From positions 1 to 64,000 of the forward strand of contig ONDS01000007.1 of assembly GCA_900316685.1 (NCBI GenBank): a stretch of DNA of 64,000 bases. Direction: 5' to 3'. Source of the stretch: an uncultured Prevotellaceae bacterium (lineage in GTDB: Bacteria > Bacteroidota > Bacteroidia > Bacteroidales > Bacteroidaceae). The notes beneath the pieces are model-generated. The model was not told the DNA's origin. It saw nothing but the letters and a program-made list of their open reading frames with translations, and ran no database searches. Positions 42,440 through 51,133 of this stretch are shown in pieces; position 1 is the stretch's first letter; the number at the start of each line of letters is the position of its first letter. The translations under genes and the position numbers were made by a program.

Positions 42440-43522
42440 ATGAAGAGAATACTTTTATACATGGCAGCCATGCTTATGGGAACGATGCCACTTGCCGCGC
42501 AGGATACTCCGGCAGAAAAAATGCTTTCCAAACTGAAGAAGGTGAAAAAGCAAGGTATCATGTTCGCCCATCAGGACGACCCGGTCTATGGAACGACTTG
42601 GAAATGGGACCTCGACCGCAGCGATGTGAAGGAGGTCTGTGGCGACTATCCGGCACTCATGGGATTTGACTTGGGAAAGATGGAACTCGACTCCAAGGAG
42701 AACCTTGATGGGGTGCCTTTCGATAGGATGCGTCATGAAATCATCGACCAACATCAGCGTGGCGGCTTTGTCACCATCAGCTGGCATCTATGGAACCCCG
42801 TCACGGGCGAGAATGCTTGGGATCCTCGTGGTCATGCGGTGACGGCCATTTTGCCTGGAGGCAAAGAAAACGCCAAGTTCAAAGGCTGGATGGATAAGGT
42901 GATCGCCTTCTTCAACTCGCTCGTCGATGCGGAAGGCAACAAGGTGCCTGTTATCTTCCGCCCTTGGCATGAGATGCACGGACGGTGGTTCTGGTGGGGA
43001 AGCAACTCGTGTACACCCGATGAATTGGCTCGGCTCTTCCGCTATACGTATGATTACTTCAAGGAAAAGGGTGTCGACAATGTGGTGTGGTGCTACTCGC
43101 CTGGGGCAGATAGGAAGGAGTCGGAAGAGCGCTTCATGACTTGGTATCCGGGCGATGACTATGTCGATATCATCGGCGTGGATATCTACTGTGGCGACAA
43201 CCATCAGGAGTATATCGACAATATGAAGAAAGAACTCAAGGTGATGGCTGCCATCGCTGATCAACACGACAAACTGTTCGCCGTGGCGGAAACGGGTTAT
43301 CGCAATACACCGAAGGCGGACTGGTTCACCAAGGTGCTGCTGCCGTCACTCCTCGACGACCAGCCTCTTTATGTGTTGCTCTGGCGCAATGCGTGGGACC
43401 AGCCTGAAGAGAACTTCGGTCCGGCTCCCGAGAAAAGCTGTGCCGACGACTTCCGCCTCTTCCATGCCGACAAGACCACACTCTTCCTTCGCGATGTGAT
43501 GAAAATCAATAAGGGAAGGTAA
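42440..43522 (+). CDS. GH26 beta-mannanase
   Basis: Endo- or exo-acting beta-1,4-mannan hydrolase. Signal peptide MKRILLYMAAMLMGTMPLAAQ, no lipobox. The GH26 (beta/alpha)8 domain shows KQGIMFAHQDDPVYG, VTISWHLWNP, the acid/base Glu in PVIFRPWHEMHGRWFWWG and the nucleophile in FAVAETGYRN. 360 aa is normal for a single-domain enzyme. No SusC/SusD pair or other mannan genes are adjacent, so this is not a complete polysaccharide utilisation locus. Purine-rich repeats (AAAAGGAAGT-like) follow the stop. Confidence 0.93.
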   Translation: MKRILLYMAAMLMGTMPLAAQDTPAEKMLSKLKKVKKQGIMFAHQDDPVYGTTWKWDLDRSDVKEVCGDYPALMGFDLGKMELDSKENLDGVPFDRMRHEIIDQHQRGGFVTISWHLWNPVTGENAWDPRGHAVTAILPGGKENAKFKGWMDKVIAFFNSLVDAEGNKVPVIFRPWHEMHGRWFWWGSNSCTPDELARLFRYTYDYFKEKGVDNVVWCYSPGADRKESEERFMTWYPGDDYVDIIGVDIYCGDNHQEYIDNMKKELKVMAAIADQHDKLFAVAETGYRNTPKADWFTKVLLPSLLDDQPLYVLLWRNAWDQPEENFGPAPEKSCADDFRLFHADKTTLFLRDVMKINKGR

Positions 43523-43556
43523 AAGGAAGTAAAAGAAGATAAAAGGAGATAAAGGA

Positions 43557-43589
43557 CAAAACTCAACATTCAAAACTCAACATTCAAAA
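43557..43589. repeat. Short heptanucleotide tract at the mtaB start
   Basis: Four to five units (CTCAACA, TTCAAAA, CTCAACA, TTCAAAA) that run directly into the proposed TTG start codon of mtaB. Confidence 0.82.
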
Positions 43590-44930
43590 TTGATCAACTC
43601 TTCAGTATTTCAAGGAAAAAAAGCGGCTTTCTTCACGCTCGGCTGCAAACTCAACTTTTCCGAGACTTCCACGTTTGCAAAACTGTTGGCCGACATGGGA
43701 GTGTTGACGGCAAAAGAGGGGGAACGCGCCGATATCTGTCTCATCAACACCTGTTCGGTGACGGATGTGGCGGATCATAAATGCCGACAAGCCATCAGAA
43801 GGATGGTGAGAAACCATCCGGGGGCATTCGTCGTGGTGACGGGATGCTACGCCCAACTCCAACCTGGGCAGGTGAGCGAGATAGAGGGCGTCGACCTGGT
43901 GCTGGGATCCAACGAGAAAGCGCAACTCATACAATATCTCTCGGAGGCCTGGACGGAGAGGGTGCCGCAGCAATCCTTACACCGCCACCACACCGTGCCT
44001 ACAAAGGACATCATATCGTTTCAGCCCAGTTGCTCCAAAGGCAATCGTACACGCTATTTCCTGAAGGTGCAGGATGGATGCGACTATTTCTGCACTTATT
44101 GCACCATACCTTATGCCAGGGGCTTCAGCCGAAGTCCATCGGTGGAATCGCTGGTTGAGCAGGTCGAGGAGGTGGCTGCCGAGGGGGCGCAGGAAATCGT
44201 GCTCACGGGGGTCAACATCGGCGACTTCGGCAAACGCCAAGGCTCATCGTTCCTCTCACTGGTTGAGGCATTGGATAGGGTGGAGGGAATCAAGCGGTTC
44301 CGAATAAGCTCTATCGAGCCTGACCTGCTCTCCGACGAACTCATCGACTATTGTGCTACCAGCCGGGCTTTCATGCCGCATTTCCATATCCCACTGCAGA
44401 GTGGATCCGACGAGGTGCTGCGGCTCATGCACCGACGCTACGACACGGCACTCTTCCAACATAAGGTGGAACGCATCAAACGGGTCATGCCCGACGCGTT
44501 CATAGGGGTCGATGTGATGGTGGGTACACGGGGAGAGACACCCGAGGCCTTCGACGACTCCTATCGTTTCCTCGATGCCCTCGACGTGTCGCAACTCCAT
44601 GTCTTCCCTTATTCCGAACGACCGGGCACGGCGGCACTGCGCATACCCCTCGTGGTCAGCGAGCAACAGAAAAAGGAGAGAAGCAAACGACTGCTCGACC
44701 TCTCCGACAGCAAATTCCAAGCTTTCTACCAGCGTTATATCGGACAGCAGATGGAGGTGCTCTTCGAACAGGCGCCCAAAGGTAGGGCGATGCATGGATT
44801 CACAGCGAACTATATACGGGTGGAATTGCCGCCGGCTGATGACAATTACTTGTTAGACAATCAGATACGAAAAGTGCGATTGGGTGGCTTCAACCGCGAC
44901 CAGTCGGCGCTTTTGGCTACATTAAGTTAA
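43590..44930 (+). CDS. mtaB: tRNA (t6A37) methylthiotransferase MtaB, TTG start
   Basis: Radical SAM enzyme that makes ms2t6A at position 37 of ANN-decoding tRNAs. The UPF0004 cysteines are in TLGCKLN, INTCSV and TGCYAQ; the radical SAM cluster is CDYFCTYC; FHIPLQSGSDEVLRLMHRRY and a C-terminal TRAM-like region follow. The first in-frame ATG is near residue 36, after the first essential cysteine, so translation must start upstream; the only usual start codon in the open stretch is TTG at 43590, at the edge of a heptamer tract. The glycosyltransferase gene starts 5 bp downstream. Confidence 0.93.
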   Translation: MINSSVFQGKKAAFFTLGCKLNFSETSTFAKLLADMGVLTAKEGERADICLINTCSVTDVADHKCRQAIRRMVRNHPGAFVVVTGCYAQLQPGQVSEIEGVDLVLGSNEKAQLIQYLSEAWTERVPQQSLHRHHTVPTKDIISFQPSCSKGNRTRYFLKVQDGCDYFCTYCTIPYARGFSRSPSVESLVEQVEEVAAEGAQEIVLTGVNIGDFGKRQGSSFLSLVEALDRVEGIKRFRISSIEPDLLSDELIDYCATSRAFMPHFHIPLQSGSDEVLRLMHRRYDTALFQHKVERIKRVMPDAFIGVDVMVGTRGETPEAFDDSYRFLDALDVSQLHVFPYSERPGTAALRIPLVVSEQQKKERSKRLLDLSDSKFQAFYQRYIGQQMEVLFEQAPKGRAMHGFTANYIRVELPPADDNYLLDNQIRKVRLGGFNRDQSALLATLS

Positions 44931-44935
44931 CAACG

Positions 44936-45967
44936 ATGAAAAAGAATACGGCTGTCGTCATCCTCAATTGGAATGGACGTAAGATGCTTGAACAATTCCT
45001 GCCTTCCGTAGTAGAACGTTCCTCGGAAATGGCGGAGGTCATTGTGGCCGACAATGCGTCGACGGACGACTCGTTGCAATGGCTCAACCAACATTTCCCC
45101 CAACTGCGGACCATCGTGCTCGACACGAACTATGGCTTCGCCGAGGGCTACAACAAAGCGCTCCAACAGGTGGAGGCCACTTATTACGTGCTGCTCAACT
45201 CCGATGTCGAGGTTACCGATCATTGGCTCAATCCCTTGATTCGTTTCATGGACGAACATGACGAGGTGGCGGCATGCCAACCTAAGCTGCGGGCGGTGGC
45301 CGACCACGAGGCATTCGAGTATGCCGGGGCGGCGGGGGGATTCATCGACCGACTGGGCTACCCCTTCTGTCGCGGACGACTCTTCGACACGGTGGAGCGC
45401 GACGGGGGACAGTACGACGAACCCATGGAGGTGCACTGGGCCACTGGGGCATGCCTGATGATACGCGCCGCCGACTATTGGAGGGTGAAAGGCTTGGATG
45501 GACGCTTCTTCGCCCACAACGAGGAAATAGACCTCTGCTGGCGCCTGCGGTTGGCGGGACGTAAGATTTATTGCCTGCCCGAGAGCCTTGTGTATCATGT
45601 GGGCGGGGGCACCTTGCCGAAGGACAACCCAAGGAAAACATTGCTCAACTTCCGCAACAATCTCACCATGCTTTATAAAAACCTGCCTGACGACGACCTC
45701 GCATCGGTCATGCGCTGGCGCTGGTTGCTCGACTATGTGGCGGCGTTCCAGGCATTGATTCTCCAAAGGCATTGGGGCGACTGCAAAGCGGTGTTCGTGG
45801 CACGACACCAGTTCCGTAAATGGAAAAAGGATTTCCGTCGCGACCGTATCGATATCCAAAAAACAAGAAACGACAACGGTATCTCACAAGACCGCTGTCG
45901 CTTCTCCTTACTTTGGCAATATTATGTCAAGGGCCGCAAACACTTCTCACAACTTCCCCTTAATTAA
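44936..45967 (+). CDS. Family 2 glycosyltransferase
   Basis: Inverting GT-A enzyme of the rhamnosyl/WcaA-like group, acting on the cytoplasmic face of the membrane. N-terminal VVILNWNGRKMLEQFLPSV, ADNASTDDS, the DxD-like LLNSDVEVTDHWL and the base region NEEIDLCWRLRLAGRKIY are present; the C-terminal part (MLYKNLPDDDL...) follows the family. 343 aa. It is 5 bp behind mtaB, a linkage seen in Bacteroidetes but with no obvious functional tie. Donor and acceptor are unknown. Confidence 0.92.
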   Translation: MKKNTAVVILNWNGRKMLEQFLPSVVERSSEMAEVIVADNASTDDSLQWLNQHFPQLRTIVLDTNYGFAEGYNKALQQVEATYYVLLNSDVEVTDHWLNPLIRFMDEHDEVAACQPKLRAVADHEAFEYAGAAGGFIDRLGYPFCRGRLFDTVERDGGQYDEPMEVHWATGACLMIRAADYWRVKGLDGRFFAHNEEIDLCWRLRLAGRKIYCLPESLVYHVGGGTLPKDNPRKTLLNFRNNLTMLYKNLPDDDLASVMRWRWLLDYVAAFQALILQRHWGDCKAVFVARHQFRKWKKDFRRDRIDIQKTRNDNGISQDRCRFSLLWQYYVKGRKHFSQLPLN

Positions 45968-45969
45968 AC

Positions 45970-46091
45970 GTAACTCCCAACTCCCCTCCTTTTCCAAGGT
46001 AACTTCATCCCCTCCTTTTCAAGGTAACTCCATCCCCTCCTTTTCAAAAGGAGGGGTAGGGGTGGTTTGTAAAACAACGTCCCAACCTCTT
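45970..46091 (-). repeat. GC-rich palindromic 3' element, copy 6, with amplified arm
   Basis: Three half-units (GTAACTYCATCCCCTCCTTTT) precede the full palindrome and the GGGGTGGTTTGTAAAACAACG tail. The linker GGTAACTTCATC is shared with the copy at 47619 but not with other loci. It ends about 10 bases beyond the stop of the minus-strand phosphatase gene. Confidence 0.88.
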
Positions 46092-46101
46092 TTTTATTCT
46101 T

Positions 46102-47583
46102 TTAATCTTCTAATCTAATCGCATTTCCAATACAGCAGTTAGGGGCCTGTATACGTAGCATCGCACAGACGGTAGCGGCGATATCCGTGATGAATGTGGG
46201 GGCATCGGTGCGACCGGCCTTCACGTTCCACCCCATGAACACCAAGGGTATATGGGCGTCGTAGTTGTTCCAGGCGGCATGGGAGGTACCGATATAGTCG
46301 GCTCCGTATTTCCACCCTAAATGGCCCGACTTCAGCACTACGAACAGGTCGCCACTGCGTTCGTGGTTGTGCCCGTTGATGAGGCGCTCTTTCAGCACCG
46401 AGGGTATCGTGGCCTCGGCGATACGGTCGCAGTCCACGGCGAACTGTATGGCGGGGTCTTTACGCAGGTAGTTGACGGCGTCGCGCTTGATGGCGTCGAT
46501 ATCCAACCCGCGGGCCTCTATCTCGGCACGGTCTAAGTAGATTCGGCTGTCCATGATGGCGGTCACCATCTGCTTCACACCGTATTTACTGGCGAACATC
46601 TCATTCAAATCCTTGAAACTTTTGCCGTTGTCCCAACCGCCATTGGGCATCTTATGGCTTCCCAGGAAATGGGGGTTGTGCATCGCTCCGTGGTCGGCGG
46701 TCAGAAACAGGAGGTAATTGCCTCTGCCTACCTTGGCATCCAATGTGTTGAGGAAATGGGCGAGGTCCTTGTCCAATTGCATATACACGTCGTGGTTCTC
46801 CTTGCCGCGCGTACTGAAGTCATGGCCTATGGCGTCGGTCGACGAGATGCTCACGGCCAGCAGGTCGGTGACGTCGTCTTGTCCTAACCCCTCATGCTCT
46901 ATGGCAGCCTCGGCCAGGGCGAAGGTCATCGTCACCCCTTCATTGCTGGGGTTCAGGTTGTGGTTGGCGGGTAGAGGATGCTCCTTGTTGAATCGCTCCA
47001 TCCATGAGGGCAACTGCTTCATGTAGTAGCTGCTGCTCACGAAACGACCATTCGTCCTGTCGTACCAATAGGCGGCGTCGGCGGCATGGCCGGCGGGGAG
47101 GATGGCGGCGCGGTCCTTGATGGCGATACCTATCACCTTAGACTGGAAGTTGGTGGCTATCTTCATCTCGTCGCCGATGGTGGTGGCCAATAAGAGGTGG
47201 GGCGACTGCTGGCCGCCCTTGCCGTTGTGAGCACCAACGGTGCTCACCGTGGTGTCTCTCACGCTTGTGGTCTTATGGCCGTCTATCATGAAATCATTGC
47301 CGCTGATGCCGGTGAAGGCTGGCACCGAGCCGGTGTACACACTCGAATGACCGATGGCGGTCACGGTGGGCACATAGTTGATCAGCGTGTTCTCACAACT
47401 GTATCCTTCTCGCAACAGTCGTTTCAGACCGTCGTCGCCGTATTCGTCGTAATAGTAATAAAGATAGTCCCAGCGCATCTGGTCAACCATCAGTCCAACT
47501 ACCAATTTCGGACGCTCCACCTGGGCCTGCATCGTCAACATGGTGCCCAGAAGCACCACCATCATCAATATCCGTTTCTTCAT
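46102..47583 (-). CDS. PafA-like alkaline phosphatase superfamily protein
   Basis: 493-aa exported phosphatase/phosphodiesterase. Signal peptide MKKRILMMVVLLGTMLTMQAQ. LVVGLMVDQMRWDYLYYY supplies the first metal Asp; the nucleophile Thr is expected in VPTVTAIGHSSVYTG; SISSTDAIGHDF and FLTADHGAMHNPHFLG carry further metal ligands; the C-terminal GTSHAAWNNYDAHIPLVFMGW has the last His. The layout matches PafA phosphate-irrepressible phosphatases of Bacteroidetes, active on phosphomonoesters in the periplasm. It stands alone between two palindromic element arrays. Confidence 0.92.
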   Translation of the reverse strand: MKKRILMMVVLLGTMLTMQAQVERPKLVVGLMVDQMRWDYLYYYYDEYGDDGLKRLLREGYSCENTLINYVPTVTAIGHSSVYTGSVPAFTGISGNDFMIDGHKTTSVRDTTVSTVGAHNGKGGQQSPHLLLATTIGDEMKIATNFQSKVIGIAIKDRAAILPAGHAADAAYWYDRTNGRFVSSSYYMKQLPSWMERFNKEHPLPANHNLNPSNEGVTMTFALAEAAIEHEGLGQDDVTDLLAVSISSTDAIGHDFSTRGKENHDVYMQLDKDLAHFLNTLDAKVGRGNYLLFLTADHGAMHNPHFLGSHKMPNGGWDNGKSFKDLNEMFASKYGVKQMVTAIMDSRIYLDRAEIEARGLDIDAIKRDAVNYLRKDPAIQFAVDCDRIAEATIPSVLKERLINGHNHERSGDLFVVLKSGHLGWKYGADYIGTSHAAWNNYDAHIPLVFMGWNVKAGRTDAPTFITDIAATVCAMLRIQAPNCCIGNAIRLED

Positions 47584-47618
47584 TTTAGTTGTATTTCTTT
47601 ATTCTTTATTCAAATCAA

Positions 47619-47757
47619 ACTTCATCCCTTCCTTTTCCAAGGTAACTTCATCCCCTCCTTTTCCAAAGTAACTTCATCCCTTCCTTTTCCAAGGTAACTT
47701 CATCCCCTCCTTTTCCAAAGGAGGGGTAGGGGTGGTTTGTAAAACAACGTCCCTACC
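47619..47757 (-). repeat. GC-rich palindromic 3' element, copy 7, with amplified arm
   Basis: Four half-units of about 26 bases (GGTAACTTCATCCCYTCCTTTTCCAA) lead into the full palindrome and tail. In this copy the end reads, on the minus strand, GGTAGGGAC instead of GGTTGGGAC, and that TAG is the stop codon of the patatin gene. Confidence 0.9.
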
Positions 47758-48712
47758 GCTTTTTTAATCTTTCCAACTCTCCCTTCATCTCCCTGGCAGC
47801 CCTTTCGCCCCGCGAGATCATCGTGCTGATGCTCTCTAATGAGAAACTCAGTATATCGAACTCATCTAAACGGGGGGTGATGAGCACATCGGCGTCGGCG
47901 CGATTCTCGTTATGGCGCTTCCAGTCCGGACGCGACACCGCCCAGTCCAGCAATCCGCCGATGCCAATCAACTCCTTCAACGAGAAGTCGCGACTCTCAT
48001 GATTGTTGTTCAGGTCCACGGCGATGACGATGTCGGCTCCCATGGCACGCACCACGTCAACGGGCAGGTTGTTGATCATACCCCCGTCGACAAGAGTCTT
48101 GTCGCCCCACATCACGGGCTTGAAAGCTCCGGGGATGGCCATGCTGGCGCGCATGGCTTGCGACAGCTCTCCCTCACTCAGCACCACCTCGTCGGGACCG
48201 CTGATATCCACGGCCACGCAACGGAAGGGAATGGGCAATTCGTCGAAATGGATATATCCCGTCCGGTGGGTCATACTGTCGAGCATCTCGGTGATCTGGT
48301 CGCCGTTCAACGCACCTATCAAAGGTGGCTCGCCCTTCTTGCGTTTCTTACGCGACACGGGAAAACCAAAGATATAGGTCACACCATCCTCCTCACTGTA
48401 GGGGGTGTTCTTTAGGTCCGTCTTACGGTCGGTGAGCAACGTCAGCCATTCCTGAGAACGGAACAGCCGATCGAGGTCGGCACTGCGATAGCCCACGCTG
48501 TAAAGGCCGCCGATGATGCTGCCGATGCTCGTGCCGGCGATATAGTCGATGGGAATGCCGCACTCCTCTATCACTTTCAGCACGCCAATCTCGGCGGCTC
48601 CTTTGGCACCGCCGCCACCTAAGGCCAAACCAATCTTCGGACGTTGTCCGGCGGTCTGTCCAACAGCCATCAGCGATACCATCATCATCAGTAGCAATAT
48701 CCCTTTCTTCAT
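47753..48712 (-). CDS. Patatin-like phospholipase
   Basis: 319-aa exported lipid acyl hydrolase. Signal peptide MKKGILLLMMMVSLMAVGQ. The oxyanion block IGLALGGGGAKG, the nucleophile elbow GTSIGS (GxSxG) and the catalytic Asp in DGGMINNLPVD are all present. There is no barrel domain, unlike the paralogue at 58956. The stop codon lies within the downstream palindromic element, so the C-terminal KKR may not be ancestral. The promoter is in an AT-rich repeat upstream. The start at 48710-48712 gives a proper signal peptide. Confidence 0.92.
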   Translation of the reverse strand: MKKGILLLMMMVSLMAVGQTAGQRPKIGLALGGGGAKGAAEIGVLKVIEECGIPIDYIAGTSIGSIIGGLYSVGYRSADLDRLFRSQEWLTLLTDRKTDLKNTPYSEEDGVTYIFGFPVSRKKRKKGEPPLIGALNGDQITEMLDSMTHRTGYIHFDELPIPFRCVAVDISGPDEVVLSEGELSQAMRASMAIPGAFKPVMWGDKTLVDGGMINNLPVDVVRAMGADIVIAVDLNNNHESRDFSLKELIGIGGLLDWAVSRPDWKRHNENRADADVLITPRLDEFDILSFSLESISTMISRGERAAREMKGELERLKKR

Positions 48713-48732
48713 CCCATTTCGTTTTTTCCTTG

Positions 48733-48764
48733 CAAAGATAGTGCAAGGTGAGAGAAAAACCAAA
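48733..48764 (-). promoter_or_regulatory. Promoter of the patatin gene inside a dispersed repeat
   Basis: Minus strand TTTG (48761-48764), 20 bp, TATCTTTG (48733-48740). The spacing is identical to the pepD copy at 34674-34705. Leader about 15 bases. Confidence 0.78.
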
Positions 48765-48860
48765 TTTATTTGGGTTTTTCCGAACCGCCGCCTGTCTTAT
48801 GAAAAGATAGTGCAAATAGAGTGAAGAACAAAATGAACTTGTTCATTTTTTATTCCGAGC
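48733..48860 (-). repeat. Promoter-bearing repeat, two units
   Basis: The first unit (CAAAGATAGTGCAAGGTGAGAG...ACCAAATTTATTTGGG...CCGCCGCCTGTCTTATG) matches the 34674 family. A second, diverged unit begins AAAGATAGTGCAAATAGAG near 48803. Confidence 0.85.
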
Positions 48861-48920
48861 GCCCACTCTCACCGGGAGAACGGGCGCTCGTTGTGTCTGA
48901 CATGCCTTATATGGGCAATA

Positions 48921-50504
48921 TCAGATGCCGAAGTAAACCATCAGGCCGCCGAGGATGATGTACATGATGGCATAGGGGATGGCCTTGAGCATGATCTCGC
49001 CGTCCTTGCCCTGCATGTCGCACGAGGCGGTGGCGATGGCGATGCTCTGCGGCGATATCATCTTGCCGCCGGTGGCTCCCGTGGTGTTAGCCGCTACTAA
49101 CCAGTTGCTCTCAGAACCGGTCACTCCGAAGAACGTACCCTCGCCGGTCATGCCCAACTGTCCTGCCACATTGGCTTGCAACTTGGCGAAGAGGATGTTC
49201 GACGAGGTGTCCGAACCGGTGACGAATGTGCCGATGGCACCCACTAACGGGGCGAAGATAGGATAGAGCGGACCGGTGATGGCCACTAAGCCAGTGGCGA
49301 TGGCGCTGATCATGCCGCAATAGTTCATCACCGAGGCCAAGGAGATAAGGCTGATGATGGTGATCACCGTCTTGCTCAGGTTGGCGATGGTGCGCATGAG
49401 CACCTTCATCAGCCTGCCGAAACTCAAACCTTGTATCATACCACCGATGGTGGCGCCTAAGAACAGCATCAGACCGGCATTGCTGATCCAACCGAACTTG
49501 AAGGTGGTGCCAATCACGGGCAGGGGAACGGCGCTCACTAAATGGGTCTTCAGGAATGTGTTGATGGGCGGACAGAGGGCACCGCTCAGCAGGATGAAGA
49601 TCAAGATGAACAGATAGACGCTCCACGCCTTGAAGGTCTCGCCGGCGGAATAGCTCTTGGCTCCTTCTTTCTTCACTTTCTTCTTGCCGAAAATCTTTTC
49701 GTAGATAATGATGGCGACGATGGCAGCCACTGAACCGATGATGGCGGGGGTCTCGGCACCTAAGTAACGGGCGCAGATATATTGCACCACAACGGAGATG
49801 ACACCTACCCAAATGGCCAGGATGAGGTTCTTCACGATGGCTTTCTTGTCGGTGAGCATCAGGATGATGAAGGGCAATAAGATGAATAGGGGCGACAACT
49901 GGATGACGGCGAAGGCGGAGGTCTCGCAGATGGCCTCGGCACTGGCGGCGCCACCGGGAGCCACCTCGTTGCAGAGCGTGGTCACGGGAACACCCACGGC
50001 ACCGAAACCCGTGGCGACGGTATTGCCAATCAACGCCACCAAGGCGGAGAACATGGGCTTGAAGCCCAGACCGATCAGAATGGCGGCGGGAATGGCCACG
50101 GCGGTGCCGAAACCGGCCATACCTTCAAGCAGACCACCGAAACCCCATACCAACATGAGCACCAACACGCCCTTGTCGTCGGTGAACGAAGTGAACTGGT
50201 CCTTGATCACTTCTATCTTCTTGCTCTCAACAAGAATGTTGTAACTGTAAATGGCCATCAGGATGATGATGAGAATAGGGAAGACGGCCTTCAACACTCC
50301 TTCTACAAAACTCCACCAGACCAAACCGCCCACGCTGGCGTCGGCGAACTTGTCGGGAATCATGTTCATTTGGGGAGCCACAAACAGGGCCAGAAGGATA
50401 GTGACAATGAGAGTGATAAGGGCGCTCTTGTGCCCTGCCATTTTGAACCCGAGCATCAATACGAACAGTAAGACTATCGGGATGATAGAGATAATGGATG
50501 ACAT
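48921..50504 (-). CDS. lctP: L-lactate permease family transporter
   Basis: 527-aa inner-membrane transporter of the LctP/LldP family (lactate or glycolate with protons). About 12-14 hydrophobic helices; typical blocks are WSFVEGVLKAVFPILIIILMAIYSYNIL, VWGFGGLLEGMAGFGTAVAIPAAILIGLGF, GNTVATGFGAVGVPVTTL and the C-terminal GTFVTGSDTSSNILFAKLQ. No lactate dehydrogenase genes are adjacent, so the direction of flux (uptake or export of a fermentation acid) is open. It has its own promoter. Confidence 0.92.
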   Translation of the reverse strand: MSSIISIIPIVLLFVLMLGFKMAGHKSALITLIVTILLALFVAPQMNMIPDKFADASVGGLVWWSFVEGVLKAVFPILIIILMAIYSYNILVESKKIEVIKDQFTSFTDDKGVLVLMLVWGFGGLLEGMAGFGTAVAIPAAILIGLGFKPMFSALVALIGNTVATGFGAVGVPVTTLCNEVAPGGAASAEAICETSAFAVIQLSPLFILLPFIILMLTDKKAIVKNLILAIWVGVISVVVQYICARYLGAETPAIIGSVAAIVAIIIYEKIFGKKKVKKEGAKSYSAGETFKAWSVYLFILIFILLSGALCPPINTFLKTHLVSAVPLPVIGTTFKFGWISNAGLMLFLGATIGGMIQGLSFGRLMKVLMRTIANLSKTVITIISLISLASVMNYCGMISAIATGLVAITGPLYPIFAPLVGAIGTFVTGSDTSSNILFAKLQANVAGQLGMTGEGTFFGVTGSESNWLVAANTTGATGGKMISPQSIAIATASCDMQGKDGEIMLKAIPYAIMYIILGGLMVYFGI

Positions 50505-50547
50505 AGGTTAATAGTTGTTTATGTGTACTAGATTAAGTTATTTGCCA

Positions 50548-50577
50548 CAAAATTAGAAAAAATATCTGGAAAAACAA
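50548..50577 (-). promoter_or_regulatory. Promoter of lctP
   Basis: Minus strand TTG (50575-50577), 19 bp, TAATTTTG (50548-50555); leader about 35 bases. Confidence 0.7.
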
Positions 50578-50652
50578 GTTTTATCGGGAATTATTTTTAA
50601 TTTTGTACCCTAACTCATTAACTTCTATAACTCCTTAACTCCTTAAGAAAAA

Positions 50653-50988
50653 ATGACCGAACGTGAAAAGGAAGAACTCTGGATGCGCAACAGAAAACAG
50701 CTGTTGGCGGAAAGCGAGGAGTACAAACAGACGCTCGACGGCTACAAGATGAAGACGGGGGCTGACTGGATCCTCTTCGCCATACCGGTGGTGGCGGGCA
50801 TCGTGAGTTTCAACTACATACCCATAGCCAACGAACTGCTGCGATGGCTGGCCACGGTGGGTGTCACTGTCCTGGTGTTCGCTGTATGTGTCTTCATTAA
50901 AAGCACCACCATACCGGGGCGCACGCTCGAAGAGATAGAAAAAGACGTAAAAAAGCACTACTTCACACAATTAGACAACACCCCATAA
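50653..50988 (+). CDS. Small two-helix membrane protein of unknown function (111 aa)
   Basis: A charged helical N-terminus (MTEREKEELWMRNRKQLLAESEEYKQTL) precedes two membrane segments (WILFAIPVVAGIVSFNYIPIA and LLRWLATVGVTVLVFAVCVFI), then a polar tail. No family recognised by name. A TAATTTTG box at 50598-50605 could drive it, without a clear -33 element. A heptamer tract separates it from the next gene. Confidence 0.72.
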   Translation: MTEREKEELWMRNRKQLLAESEEYKQTLDGYKMKTGADWILFAIPVVAGIVSFNYIPIANELLRWLATVGVTVLVFAVCVFIKSTTIPGRTLEEIEKDVKKHYFTQLDNTP

Positions 50989-51025
50989 CCCTCAACTCAC
51001 TCCTAAGCCCTCACCGCAGCATTTT

Positions 51026-51121
51026 TTCTTAACTCTTAATTCTTAACTCTTAATTCTTAACTCTTAACTCTTAATTCTTAACTTTTAACTCTTAATTCTT
51101 AACTCTTAACTCTTAATTAAC
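51026..51121. repeat. Heptanucleotide tract (TCTTAAC/TTCTTAA) upstream of the LRR gene
   Basis: About fourteen 7-base units alternating CTCTTAA and TTCTTAA, ending 12 bases before the ATG at 51134. It occupies the place where the promoter and leader of the LRR gene would be. Confidence 0.92.
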
Positions 51122-51133
51122 TCTATAACAACA

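Noticed and set aside
48856-48890. CGAGCGCCC/GGGCGCTCG hairpin as terminator of lctP
   Set aside because: On the minus strand it is followed by an A-rich, not T-rich, stretch. On the plus strand there is no gene to terminate. It may be a plain hairpin.
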